A DNA stretch of 64,000 nt from Bacteroidia bacterium (GTDB lineage: Bacteria; Bacteroidota; Bacteroidia; Palsa-965), in assembly GCA_025454955.1 (NCBI GenBank), contig JALONL010000016.1, positions 1 to 64,000 on the forward strand, written 5' to 3'. The notes under the pieces are model-generated. The model did no database searches. It was not told the DNA's origin and was given only the letters and a program-made list of their open reading frames with translations. Below are positions 34,857 to 43,158 of this stretch, in pieces. Position numbers and translations under genes: made by a program. Numbering within the stretch: position 1 is the stretch's first letter; each line of letters opens with the position of its first letter.

Positions 34857-35660
34857 ATGGCTCACACAACCCGCCCGCTCATCCTCGTCACCAACGACGA
34901 CGGCATATACGCCCCCGGCATCGCCGCACTGGTAGAGGTGGCGCGCACTTTCGGCGATGTGGTAGTGGTAGCCCCCGACAAACCCCAATCGGGCATGGGA
35001 CATGCCATTACCATAAACTCCACGCTCCGCGTGGACAAAGTCCCCGCCCATACCGGTGCCGAAGCATGGAGTTGCAGCGGCACTCCGGTTGATTGTGTAA
35101 AAATGGCCGTAAATAAACTCCTGCCCCGCACGCCCGATCTTTGCGTGTCGGGCATAAACCACGGCGCAAATCACTCCATCAATATTATTTACTCCGGCAC
35201 CATGTCGGCCGCTATTGAAGCGGCTATTGAGGGAATTCCGGCAATAGGTTTTTCGCTGCTCAATCATTCCATCGAAGCCGATTTTTCGGCAGCCAAAGTG
35301 GCGGCGGCAGCCGTTATTGCACAGGTGCTCAAAAACGGATTGCCCAATGGCGTGTGCCTCAATGTAAATATTCCCAAACTGCATATCGACGAAATAAAAG
35401 GATTGAAAGTATGCCGCCAGGGCCGTGCTTCCTGGATCGAAGACCTCGACGAGCGCACCGATCCTTCGGGACGCACATACTACTGGCTCACCGGACACTT
35501 CGAGAGTTTCGAACCCGACTCAGACGATACCGATGTGTGGGCTCTGCATCACGGCTATGTGTCGGTAGTGCCCGCGCAGTTTGATCTTACGGCACATTCG
35601 GCACTCGGCGGACTTTCGGAAATGAATTCGGTTTCGTTATCGACAATTGAACAGTCATGA
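34857..35660 (+). CDS. surE: 5'/3'-nucleotidase SurE
   Basis: 267 aa. The metal-binding residues are all present: VTNDDG (D14, D15), DKPQSGMGHAIT (S45) and SGINHGAN (N100). SGTMSAAIEAAIEGIPAIGFS is the conserved dimer/active-site segment. SurE dephosphorylates nucleoside monophosphates and is linked to stationary-phase survival. Its stop overlaps the next start by 4 bp (ATGA), beginning a four-gene unit surE - 97-aa membrane protein - lpxB - spoIID-like. Confidence 0.95.
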   Translation: MAHTTRPLILVTNDDGIYAPGIAALVEVARTFGDVVVVAPDKPQSGMGHAITINSTLRVDKVPAHTGAEAWSCSGTPVDCVKMAVNKLLPRTPDLCVSGINHGANHSINIIYSGTMSAAIEAAIEGIPAIGFSLLNHSIEADFSAAKVAAAAVIAQVLKNGLPNGVCLNVNIPKLHIDEIKGLKVCRQGRASWIEDLDERTDPSGRTYYWLTGHFESFEPDSDDTDVWALHHGYVSVVPAQFDLTAHSALGGLSEMNSVSLSTIEQS

Positions 35661-35950
35661 AACGCTTCGATCATCTGATAATAGGTATTGCCGCCGGACT
35701 CATTACTCCGGTCATTACGCTTTATCTGTTTTATGCGTTTACATACAGCAGCCAGACTTCATTTTCGGGATTTATCGAATATTTCGAGCGGTTCCGCAAT
35801 CTGGTTCCTGCGCTGAGTTTGTGTGTGATTTCAAACCTCGTTATTTTCTTTTTATTCATCTGGACCAATCGCAATCAGAGCGCGCGGGGCGTGGTGTTTG
35901 CCACTATGGCTTACGCGGGTTGGGTGATTTATCGCAAATTCCTGACCTGA
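35657..35950 (+). CDS. Small membrane protein between surE and lpxB
   Basis: 97 aa. Three hydrophobic segments (LIIGIAAGLITPVITLYLFYAF, LVPALSLCVISNLVIFFLFIW, GVVFATMAYAGWVIY) with positively charged ends (the last is followed by RKFLT). It overlaps surE by 4 bp and lies 4 bp before lpxB, so it is translated with both. Function unknown; the lpxB neighbourhood hints at envelope biogenesis. Confidence 0.8.
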   Translation: MKRFDHLIIGIAAGLITPVITLYLFYAFTYSSQTSFSGFIEYFERFRNLVPALSLCVISNLVIFFLFIWTNRNQSARGVVFATMAYAGWVIYRKFLT

Positions 35951-35954
35951 GCCT

Positions 35955-37058
35955 ATGAAGTATTATCTCATCGCAGGCGAAGCATCGGGCGATTTACATG
36001 CTTCCAATCTTTTGCGCCACTTAGCCCAACGCGATACACAGGCCGTGTTTCGCGGCTGGGGCGGCGATCTGATGGCGGCGCAGGGCTGCGAAATAGTGAA
36101 GCATTACCGCGAACTGGCGTTCATGGGCTTTACTGAAGTGCTCATGAATTTGCGCACCATTTTGCGCAATATCGACACGTGTAAGGAAGATATTGAACGC
36201 TGGAAGCCGGATGTGCTGATTCTGGTCGATTATCCCGGCTTCAACCTGCGCATTGCTCCATTTGCAAAGGCATTGGGCATAAAAGTAATTTACTACATAT
36301 CGCCCCAGATTTGGGCGTGGAAGCAGAAGCGAGTGCATAAAATTGTGGAAAGCACACATGCGGTGCTCACCATATTGCCTTTCGAGAAAGACTTTTATGC
36401 CTCGTTTGGTTACTCGCAAACGGTGCATTTTGTGGGGCATCCCTTGCTCGATGCCATTACACAGATGAAGCGCGAACCGGCTTTGCCCCACGATGGCAGG
36501 CCGATCATTGCATTGCTTCCCGGCAGCCGCAAACAGGAAATTACGGCCAAACTTCCGGTTATGCTGGAGTGTGCCCGGTCGTTTCCCGGCTATCGCTTTG
36601 TGGTGGCGGGTGCTCCCTCGCACCCCGAATCGTTTTACCGCAGCATCATGCAGGGAAGCAATGCCGAGATAGTACATAACCGCACTTACGATTTGCTTAC
36701 CCAGGCTCATGCGGCATTGGTTACATCGGGCACGGCCACACTCGAAACGGCTTTGTTTAATGTGCCGCAGGTGGTGTGTTACCGCGCTGGAGCCATTTCG
36801 TACCAGATTGCGCGTCAACTGGTAAAGGTGAAATACATTTCGCTGGTCAATCTGGTAATGGATCGCGAGGTGGTACGCGAATTGATACAGCATGAAATGA
36901 CCGCCGCCAACATGGCTGCCGAATTGCAACGCATTGTGCAGGGCGGCGATAAACGAAACGAAGTATTGCAAGGCTACGAAGCATTGCGCGAAGCTCTGGG
37001 AGGATCTGGTGCTTCGGCAAAAGCAGCCCAACTTATTATAGACATTCAAAAGCAATGA
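35955..37058 (+). CDS. lpxB: Lipid-A-disaccharide synthase
   Basis: 367 aa. LpxB hallmarks: YLIAGEASGDLHASNLL at the N-terminus, FRGWGGDLMAAQGCE, ELAFMGFTEVL, DVLILVDYPGFNLRIA, YYISPQIWAWKQKRV, VGHPLLD, LLPGSRKQEI and VTSGTATLETAL. The enzyme joins UDP-2,3-diacylglucosamine and lipid X to form the lipid A disaccharide at the inner membrane, confirming a lipid A-making outer membrane. It is the third gene of the surE operon and overlaps the next start by 4 bp. Confidence 0.95.
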   Translation: MKYYLIAGEASGDLHASNLLRHLAQRDTQAVFRGWGGDLMAAQGCEIVKHYRELAFMGFTEVLMNLRTILRNIDTCKEDIERWKPDVLILVDYPGFNLRIAPFAKALGIKVIYYISPQIWAWKQKRVHKIVESTHAVLTILPFEKDFYASFGYSQTVHFVGHPLLDAITQMKREPALPHDGRPIIALLPGSRKQEITAKLPVMLECARSFPGYRFVVAGAPSHPESFYRSIMQGSNAEIVHNRTYDLLTQAHAALVTSGTATLETALFNVPQVVCYRAGAISYQIARQLVKVKYISLVNLVMDREVVRELIQHEMTAANMAAELQRIVQGGDKRNEVLQGYEALREALGGSGASAKAAQLIIDIQKQ

Positions 37059-38224
37059 CCCGACCCGCATTTTGGATTATCATTACCCTGTTTTTCCCCG
37101 CACTGCTTGCTGCACATGAAGTGGATGTGAAACTGCTTTCGACCATGAAAGTGCAGGTGGTGTCTGTTTCTGCTTCGCGCGGAAATTATATGCTGCTGCT
37201 CGATGGAAAACGGCAGCACGATTCGCTGGCGGCAAAGGTGTTTCAGTTGCTGGTAATAAACGATTCGCTGGAAGTGCGCATACAGGGCGATACGCTGGGA
37301 CGCTTTCACAGCTTTATGCTAAAGCCGCTGGCCGATACCTGCATTTTTAAGATAAAACCCGTGAAACCGCTTTCGGGTACGCGTATGTACGACGGGCAAC
37401 TTACCATAACCGTGCGCGAAACATACCTGCATTGCCGTAATGAAGTGGAACTCGAATCGTATGTGTGCGGCGTGGTGGAATCAGAGTCGGGCGGGCAGGG
37501 CGGAGCCGAGTTTTATAAAGTGCAGGCCATTCTTTGCCGCACGTATGCGCTGGCACAATTGGGCCGCCACATCACCGAAGGCTTCGATGTGTGCGACGGC
37601 GTGCATTGCCAGGTATATCGCAGCCGCACTTCGCATCCCGAAATTACAGCCGCCGCCGAAAATACGGCAGGCTTAGTGCTGGTAGATAAAGGTCTTACGC
37701 TGATTACTGCTGCTTTTCACTCCAACTGCGGCGGACAAACCTGCAACTCGGAAGACGTGTGGGGCGGAAGTTTGCCCTATTTGCGCGGCCGCAGCGATAG
37801 TTTCTGCCAGAACATGCCCCACGCCCGCTGGGAACGCCGCATTGCCAAGGACGACTGGCTCAACGGTCTTGCACAACGTTATAAATATCCCATCGAAGAC
37901 AGTGCTGCCTGCAAAGCCGCCTGCAACATGCGCCAGAACACACGGGCCAATTACTTCAGCTACGGCGGTGTGCGCATTGCCTACAAAAACCTCCGCACCG
38001 ACTGGCAACTCAAATCAGCCTATTTCACGGTAACCGAAGCCGGCGATTCGGTTGTAATTCGTGGCCGCGGTTACGGACATGGCGTAGGTATGTGCCAGGA
38101 AGGAGCCATACACATGGCACGCAAAGGGTTTGAATACCGCTATATTCTTACATACTACTACAAAGGAGTAGATATAGTGCATATTTCGCGGCTGGCGTTT
38201 TTTAAGGAAGAAGAGCAGGAGTAA
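37055..38224 (+). CDS. SpoIID/LytB-domain protein
   Basis: 389 aa. A signal peptide (IIITLFFPALLAAHE) precedes the SpoIID/LytB domain: NEVELESYVCGVVESESG with the conserved glutamate, VQAILCRTYAL, AAFHSNCGGQT and GRGYGHGVGMCQEGA. SpoIID proteins are lytic transglycosylases acting on denuded peptidoglycan; outside sporulating Firmicutes they take part in wall remodelling. Cysteines are frequent (about 10), consistent with an oxidised periplasmic protein. Coupled to lpxB by a 4-bp overlap; convergent with the zur-like gene 9 bp away. Confidence 0.9.
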   Translation: MTRPAFWIIITLFFPALLAAHEVDVKLLSTMKVQVVSVSASRGNYMLLLDGKRQHDSLAAKVFQLLVINDSLEVRIQGDTLGRFHSFMLKPLADTCIFKIKPVKPLSGTRMYDGQLTITVRETYLHCRNEVELESYVCGVVESESGGQGGAEFYKVQAILCRTYALAQLGRHITEGFDVCDGVHCQVYRSRTSHPEITAAAENTAGLVLVDKGLTLITAAFHSNCGGQTCNSEDVWGGSLPYLRGRSDSFCQNMPHARWERRIAKDDWLNGLAQRYKYPIEDSAACKAACNMRQNTRANYFSYGGVRIAYKNLRTDWQLKSAYFTVTEAGDSVVIRGRGYGHGVGMCQEGAIHMARKGFEYRYILTYYYKGVDIVHISRLAFFKEEEQE

Positions 38225-38233
38225 CCGCGCTTA

Positions 38234-38638
38234 TTATCCCGCATTTTTGCAGGATGCGCAAATACCGCCCAGCACCATATTGGCATCATCCACCTGATAA
38301 TTTTCGGGTACCGGCAGGTTTACTTCGGCCTGCAGGCACTCTACATTGTGGCATATCCTGCACTGAAAGTGCATGTGGAAATGCAAATGATGTGCATGTG
38401 TTTCGGCACAGTTGCGGCAATAGGCGTAGTACGCTTTACCATCATTACCCATTATCCTGTGCACTTTTCCGTCTTCTTCGAAACTTCTGAGTATGCGGTA
38501 AATTGTAACGCGGTCAATTTTCAGCTCAGGATTTTTTTCAAGCATATCCTGACTCAGCGCAATTTGGCTGTGTTCAAGAAGCTGCATTACCTGACGCTTT
38601 CCGGAAGTTTCGCGTTTTTTGAGCATGTCTGGGGGCAT
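38234..38638 (-). CDS. Fur-family regulator, probably zinc uptake regulator (Zur-like)
   Basis: 134 aa. Winged-helix N-terminal half (RQVMQLLEHSQIALSQDMLEKNPELKIDRVTIYRILRSFEEDG) and a metal-binding half with CRNC, the histidine cluster HAHHLHFHMHFQCRIC and a terminal CASC; the two Cys pairs hold structural zinc. The divergent neighbour is a COG0523 metal chaperone, a classic Zur target, and both share the palindromic operator at 38842-38856. Fur-type iron control is less likely for that reason. The gene ends 9 bp from the convergent spoIID-like gene. Confidence 0.85.
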   Translation of the reverse strand: MPPDMLKKRETSGKRQVMQLLEHSQIALSQDMLEKNPELKIDRVTIYRILRSFEEDGKVHRIMGNDGKAYYAYCRNCAETHAHHLHFHMHFQCRICHNVECLQAEVNLPVPENYQVDDANMVLGGICASCKNAG

Positions 38639-38811
38639 TAGTGTCGCTCAAACCGGGTAGTGAGCGGTAGTTCAACAATGTGGTAATTGTTGGTATTATC
38701 TGCGCAAGTTAGAAAGTTTGTTTATACATGCAATTCAATGCCTTTCTTTTTTCTTGTTCGTCATTCTATTTATGTTGAATCCACTGTGTTCAAATAAAAT
38801 TAATGCACGAG

Positions 38812-38856
38812 TGTTGCAAAATTAAGCGTTTGATCTATATTTGCAACATTGTTGCA
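38812..38856. promoter_or_regulatory. Mirrored divergent promoters with palindromic Zur-type operator
   Basis: Forward promoter: TTG (38814-38816), 19 bp, TATATTTG (38836-38843). Reverse promoter: on the minus strand GTTG (38847-38844), 19 bp, TAATTTTG (38824-38817). The 7-1-7 palindrome TGCAACA-T-TGTTGCA (38842-38856) covers the forward -7 and the reverse -33; a further half-site TGTTGCAAA (38812-38820) covers the reverse -7 and forward -33. One repressor could thus shut both genes. Confidence 0.7.
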
Positions 38857-38924
38857 TTATTTGCATCTGCTAAATTGTAGTCAGAATGCATAAACATCTA
38901 CTAAACAGCAACGATATAATTTGT

Positions 38925-40157
38925 ATGGCAGATAAAAAATTACCGGTAACCGTGCTTAGTGGTTTTCTTGGTGCAGGAAAAACCACCCTGCTTAACCATA
39001 TTCTTCATAATCGCGAAGGGCTTAAAGTGGCAGTCATTGTAAATGACATGAGCGAGGTAAATATAGATGCTCAATTTATTGAACGCGAAACTGTTTTATC
39101 ACGCACAGAAGAGAAATTGGTTGAAATGAGCAACGGCTGTATTTGTTGCACACTGCGCGAGGATTTGATGGTGGAGGTTGAAAAACTGGCCAGGGAAAAC
39201 CGTTTTGATTATCTGATTATCGAAAGCACGGGTATCTCTGAACCTGTGCCGGTTGCTCAAACTTTTTCATTTGCCGACGAAGAAAAGAATATTGATCTGA
39301 GCCGCTTCAGCTATGTGGATTGCATGGTTACAGTGGTTGACTGTTATAATTTTTTCCGCGATTATGGCAGTGCTGAAACACTGGCCGATCGTGCGATTAC
39401 CGATATGGATGGTGATTACCGCACTATTGTCAATTTGTTGACTGATCAAATTGAATTTGCCAATGTAATAGTGCTAAATAAAACAGATCTTATCGATCAG
39501 CCTTCAGTGGAGCTTCTTGAACGTATGTTACGAAAGCTCAATCCCGGTGCACGATTTATACGGTCTGATTTTGGTCGTGTGCCGGTGAATGATGTGTTGA
39601 ATACGGGGCTTTTTAACTATGAGCAGGCCGAACAACAGGCTGGCTGGATTGAAGAACTGAAAAAAGATCACCATGCTCCGGAAACGGATGAATACGGTAT
39701 CGGCTCCTTTGTGTATCGGGTTCGCCGGCCGTTTCATCCCGACCGGTTCTGGAATTATGTAAATGTGAAATTCCCCGATAATATTATTCGCAGCAAAGGA
39801 TTGTTCTGGATTTCCTCGCGCCCACAACAGGCGCTTTCATGGAGTCAGGCAGGCGGCTCGCTGCGGGCCGACAGTGCGGGTGTGTGGTGGGCCAGTATGC
39901 CTTTCGGCGATAGAATACGATTTGCCTCTTTTGTGGATAACAAAGAACGCATAGAAAGCCGTTGGGATAGTGAATTTGGCGACCGGCAAACCGAACTTGT
40001 TTTTATCGGGCAGGATATGGACGAGCAAAAAATAAGAGCCGATCTGGAGAAATGTCTTGCCACCGATGCGGAAATAGCATTAATGTGGAAAGGTGTATTA
40101 CAAACCGATGAGTGGCCGATACAGTTAGCACAGCCGCTTCAAACCAACCAGATATAA
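38925..40157 (+). CDS. COG0523 (CobW/ZigA-type) GTPase metal chaperone
   Basis: 410 aa. G3E-family GTPase: P-loop [12 protein letters not shown] (12-23), the metal-binding [11 protein letters not shown] (C72, C74, C75), [10 protein letters not shown] and NKTD. The C-terminal CobW_C domain spans about 260-400 ([38 protein letters not shown]). Such proteins deliver zinc to client enzymes during zinc shortage. ATG 38925 ([14 protein letters not shown]) is the family start. The divergent Zur-like gene and the palindromic operator argue for zinc-dependent repression. Confidence 0.9.
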   Translation: MADKKLPVTVLSGFLGAGKTTLLNHILHNREGLKVAVIVNDMSEVNIDAQFIERETVLSRTEEKLVEMSNGCICCTLREDLMVEVEKLARENRFDYLIIESTGISEPVPVAQTFSFADEEKNIDLSRFSYVDCMVTVVDCYNFFRDYGSAETLADRAITDMDGDYRTIVNLLTDQIEFANVIVLNKTDLIDQPSVELLERMLRKLNPGARFIRSDFGRVPVNDVLNTGLFNYEQAEQQAGWIEELKKDHHAPETDEYGIGSFVYRVRRPFHPDRFWNYVNVKFPDNIIRSKGLFWISSRPQQALSWSQAGGSLRADSAGVWWASMPFGDRIRFASFVDNKERIESRWDSEFGDRQTELVFIGQDMDEQKIRADLEKCLATDAEIALMWKGVLQTDEWPIQLAQPLQTNQI

Positions 40158-40310
40158 TTTATATCCTGTACTGGTAATTGCGGTGAGTATAGCTTGCTTA
40201 GTTGCCGGATCAATTCCCGGGAAATTTACTTTTTGCGCAGCTTTTCGCTTCATGCGTATTACACGTAAGTGAAACGTGCCGGAGCTTACCGCTGAAAGTA
40301 TATTTGATAA

Positions 40311-43118
40311 TCAGCGAATCAGCGTTACATGCCCCAGCCTGTCCACAAACTTACCACCTGTGCAGGAACTGGTGTAGGTGAGTTTATACACATATACATC
40401 GCCTTTTGCCTGTTGCCCGGCATAGAAGCCGTCCCAGCCGTTGGGGTCGGTGGTCTCGAATATGAGTTCGCCCCAGCGGTTGAAAATCATGAGGCGGAAC
40501 GAAGTAAAGTTTTCGCCGTAGCCGGTGAAGCGGTCGTTGAGTCCGTTGCCGTTGGGAGTGAAACTGTTGGGGATGTAAACTGTGCCTTCGCTGATAGTTC
40601 CGGTTACTTCAATGGTATCACTGAGTGTGCAGGGGGCTGCGTTAATACTCACCCAGTAAGTTCCGGCCTGCTGAATGGTTATGGTTTGTGAGGTTTCGCC
40701 GGTGCTCCAGAGGTAGTTTGCACCGGGATTGCCGGCATCCAGCACAATTCCGCCCGGCGAACCGCAAAGCGAAACAGTTTCATTAAAATTAATGTTTTGT
40801 GTGAAGCTGATGTTTACAGTATCAGCAGCAGCGCAGTTTTGTGCTGTTACGGTAACCGCATACGTTCCGGCATCAGAAACTACAATACTTTGAGAAGTTG
40901 CTCCGGTATTCCAGTTGTAATTTGCACCGGTATTCTGCGCATTAAGCGTAATTGCATCGCCGGGACAGAGCGTGGTATCGGGGCCGAGTGCCACTGCCGG
41001 CTGTGGTGCTACAGTCAGGTTCATTGAGGTGGAAAGTGTACACGGCGCATTGATAACCTGCACGCTGTAAAAACCGGTTGCCGAAACGGGCAGGGTGGAA
41101 GTGGTATCGCCGGTGTTCCAGATAAATTGTTGTGCATTAACGCCGGGATCGAGCAGCAAAGTTTGTCCGGCACAAATGGTGGTATCACCGCTTAGTACTG
41201 GCTGTGCTGCAAGGCTTATTACAATTGTATCCTGTGCGCTGCATAAGCCGTTTGGGTCTGATGTTACAGCCACGCTGTATGTTCCGGCTGCAGATGCTGT
41301 AATTTGCTGCGATGTGGCTCCGGTGCTCCATTGATACGTTGCGCCGGGATTTCCGGCATCGAGCAATACAGTTACTGGGGCATTACAAAGCGTAGTATCG
41401 CTGCCTAAGTTTACAGACGGCTGTGGATAAACGGTAACAGTTACCGCTGAGGTATCTGCACTTTCCGTGCAGGTATTCACACTGGTGGTAATGAGTGTAA
41501 CCGTGTAGGTTCCCGGCTGCAGGAATGTATATGCCGCATTTGCTGCGTTACTTGTATCGGCAAGCGTTGTGGTATCGCCAAAATCCCAGAAATAGCTGTA
41601 ATTACCAATTAGCGAAGGCGAAAACTGAATCTGATAGGGCGCACAGCCGGTTAAAGGTTGAGCAGCGTTCACATTGGAAATTAACGGAGACAGCGGGCAG
41701 GCAGGGTCAATCTGATATCGCCATACAGTATTTACAGCATTAAATAATCCGCCGCTAATCTGGCAACCACCGGCAAGCCACAAATCGCCATTCTGCGATA
41801 CAAATGACTGCGGGCCGATGAGCGAATGCGGATGATTGGAAGGTGAAGGAACACCCTGAGTGCCAAATACAGCCGGTATTTCGGGAGCCAGCGGGCCTCC
41901 CACCCAGGTAAACTGAAGCGTATTCGGATCAAAACACCAGAGTGTGCTGAATGTGGGATTATAGCCAAGTGTAAAATCGTTGTTGGCTCCGCTCATCGAC
42001 CAAAACCTCCCGCACTCATCGCGCCAATATACACGGTTTTCAAAAACGGCCTGCGGGTGACCTCCGGGAACGCATTGGTTTGTAAATGTGGATAAACCAT
42101 TAACCGCCGAAGTACCAGCCATCCACGTCCACTGCAAGGTGTTCGGATTATACATCCACATATCGGCGTAACAGTTCAATAATACCGGACTATCCATGCC
42201 GCCAAACAGCCAAAAGTTGCCCTGCAGATCTTCCCAGTGTGCATACACCTGACGCGAGCCGGGCGTATTGGATGCCGCCGGAACCTGAAGTGTTCCATAG
42301 TTGGGAGCAACCTGCGGCGCGTTTTGTCCGCTCATCCAGGTCCATGTATTGGTGGCAATATTGTATCGCCACATCACATCATTCATGTCAATTGTAGGAA
42401 TCTGCAAACCGCCAAACATCCACAAATCTCCGGCAGCATCTGTCCAGCCGCAGGCCGTTTCAACCAGTCCGGGCGGGTTGCTGAGTGGCGAGGGCACCTG
42501 AAGCGTTCCGTATATCCCCGGCTGATTGCATAAACCAGAGCCTTTCATCCAGGTCCATTCGTTAGTGGCAATATTATACCGCCAGAGCTCGTCGAGCGAT
42601 CCGTAAACTCCTGTAATGTCAAAACCGGAACCGCCATACATCCACAAATCTCCTGCAGCATCTACCCACGTTACCATTGCATAACTCCGGCTGCCGGGGT
42701 AATTGAGCGGAGAAGGAACTCCCTGTGTGCCATACACGCCAACCTGATTGGTGGCCGAGGGGCCTTTCATCCAAGTCCATTCCAGCGTAACCGGATCAAA
42801 CCGCCACAGCACCGAGTGAATATCAGAGGTAGTGAAATCAACACCGCCGAATACCCAGAAATTGCCGTTCAAATCTGTCCATTCAGCAGCTTCGTAAAGA
42901 CCGGGTGGATTATTGAGATTATCGGGAACGCCCATTACCCCAAAAACAGGCGTTGGATTAACACCTCCGGTTCCCTTCATCCATGTCCACGACCCGCTCT
43001 GTGCCGATAGATCTGCAAGACAGATCAATGAAATGAAAGCAATTGCAAGGTATCTGCCTTTACCACTGATTGATTTCAGGAGTTTAATATTCACCTGTAC
43101 AGAACATTCATAAAGCAA
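40311..43118 (-). CDS. Secreted Kelch/PKD/Ig-like protein with CHU_C T9SS type B domain (array member A)
   Basis: 935 aa. The signal peptide is long (AIAFISLICLADLSAQ, to about residue 40). Six Kelch-like blades follow, each ending WTWMxG and containing DxxGxxWxFGG. Next come a PKD domain (FSPSLIGNYSYFWDFGDTTTLADTS), four Ig-like repeats of about 66 aa (patterns LGxDTTLC, LLDAGNPGATYxWSTGxTSQxI) and a CHU_C domain (VYIPNSFTPNGNGLNDRF, FNRWGELIFET, WDGFYAGQ, GHVTLIR). CHU_C directs export by T9SS as type B cargo. Surface exposure and adhesion or glycan binding are likely; no catalytic residues seen. Last gene of the array, 40 bp downstream of member B; it nearly reaches the convergent COG0523 gene. 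Confidence 0.85.
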   Translation of the reverse strand: MLYECSVQVNIKLLKSISGKGRYLAIAFISLICLADLSAQSGSWTWMKGTGGVNPTPVFGVMGVPDNLNNPPGLYEAAEWTDLNGNFWVFGGVDFTTSDIHSVLWRFDPVTLEWTWMKGPSATNQVGVYGTQGVPSPLNYPGSRSYAMVTWVDAAGDLWMYGGSGFDITGVYGSLDELWRYNIATNEWTWMKGSGLCNQPGIYGTLQVPSPLSNPPGLVETACGWTDAAGDLWMFGGLQIPTIDMNDVMWRYNIATNTWTWMSGQNAPQVAPNYGTLQVPAASNTPGSRQVYAHWEDLQGNFWLFGGMDSPVLLNCYADMWMYNPNTLQWTWMAGTSAVNGLSTFTNQCVPGGHPQAVFENRVYWRDECGRFWSMSGANNDFTLGYNPTFSTLWCFDPNTLQFTWVGGPLAPEIPAVFGTQGVPSPSNHPHSLIGPQSFVSQNGDLWLAGGCQISGGLFNAVNTVWRYQIDPACPLSPLISNVNAAQPLTGCAPYQIQFSPSLIGNYSYFWDFGDTTTLADTSNAANAAYTFLQPGTYTVTLITTSVNTCTESADTSAVTVTVYPQPSVNLGSDTTLCNAPVTVLLDAGNPGATYQWSTGATSQQITASAAGTYSVAVTSDPNGLCSAQDTIVISLAAQPVLSGDTTICAGQTLLLDPGVNAQQFIWNTGDTTSTLPVSATGFYSVQVINAPCTLSTSMNLTVAPQPAVALGPDTTLCPGDAITLNAQNTGANYNWNTGATSQSIVVSDAGTYAVTVTAQNCAAADTVNISFTQNINFNETVSLCGSPGGIVLDAGNPGANYLWSTGETSQTITIQQAGTYWVSINAAPCTLSDTIEVTGTISEGTVYIPNSFTPNGNGLNDRFTGYGENFTSFRLMIFNRWGELIFETTDPNGWDGFYAGQQAKGDVYVYKLTYTSSCTGGKFVDRLGHVTLIR

Positions 43119-43158
43119 AACAGTTCAGGCAGATGCTATTAATTTTCGCTAAATAGTT

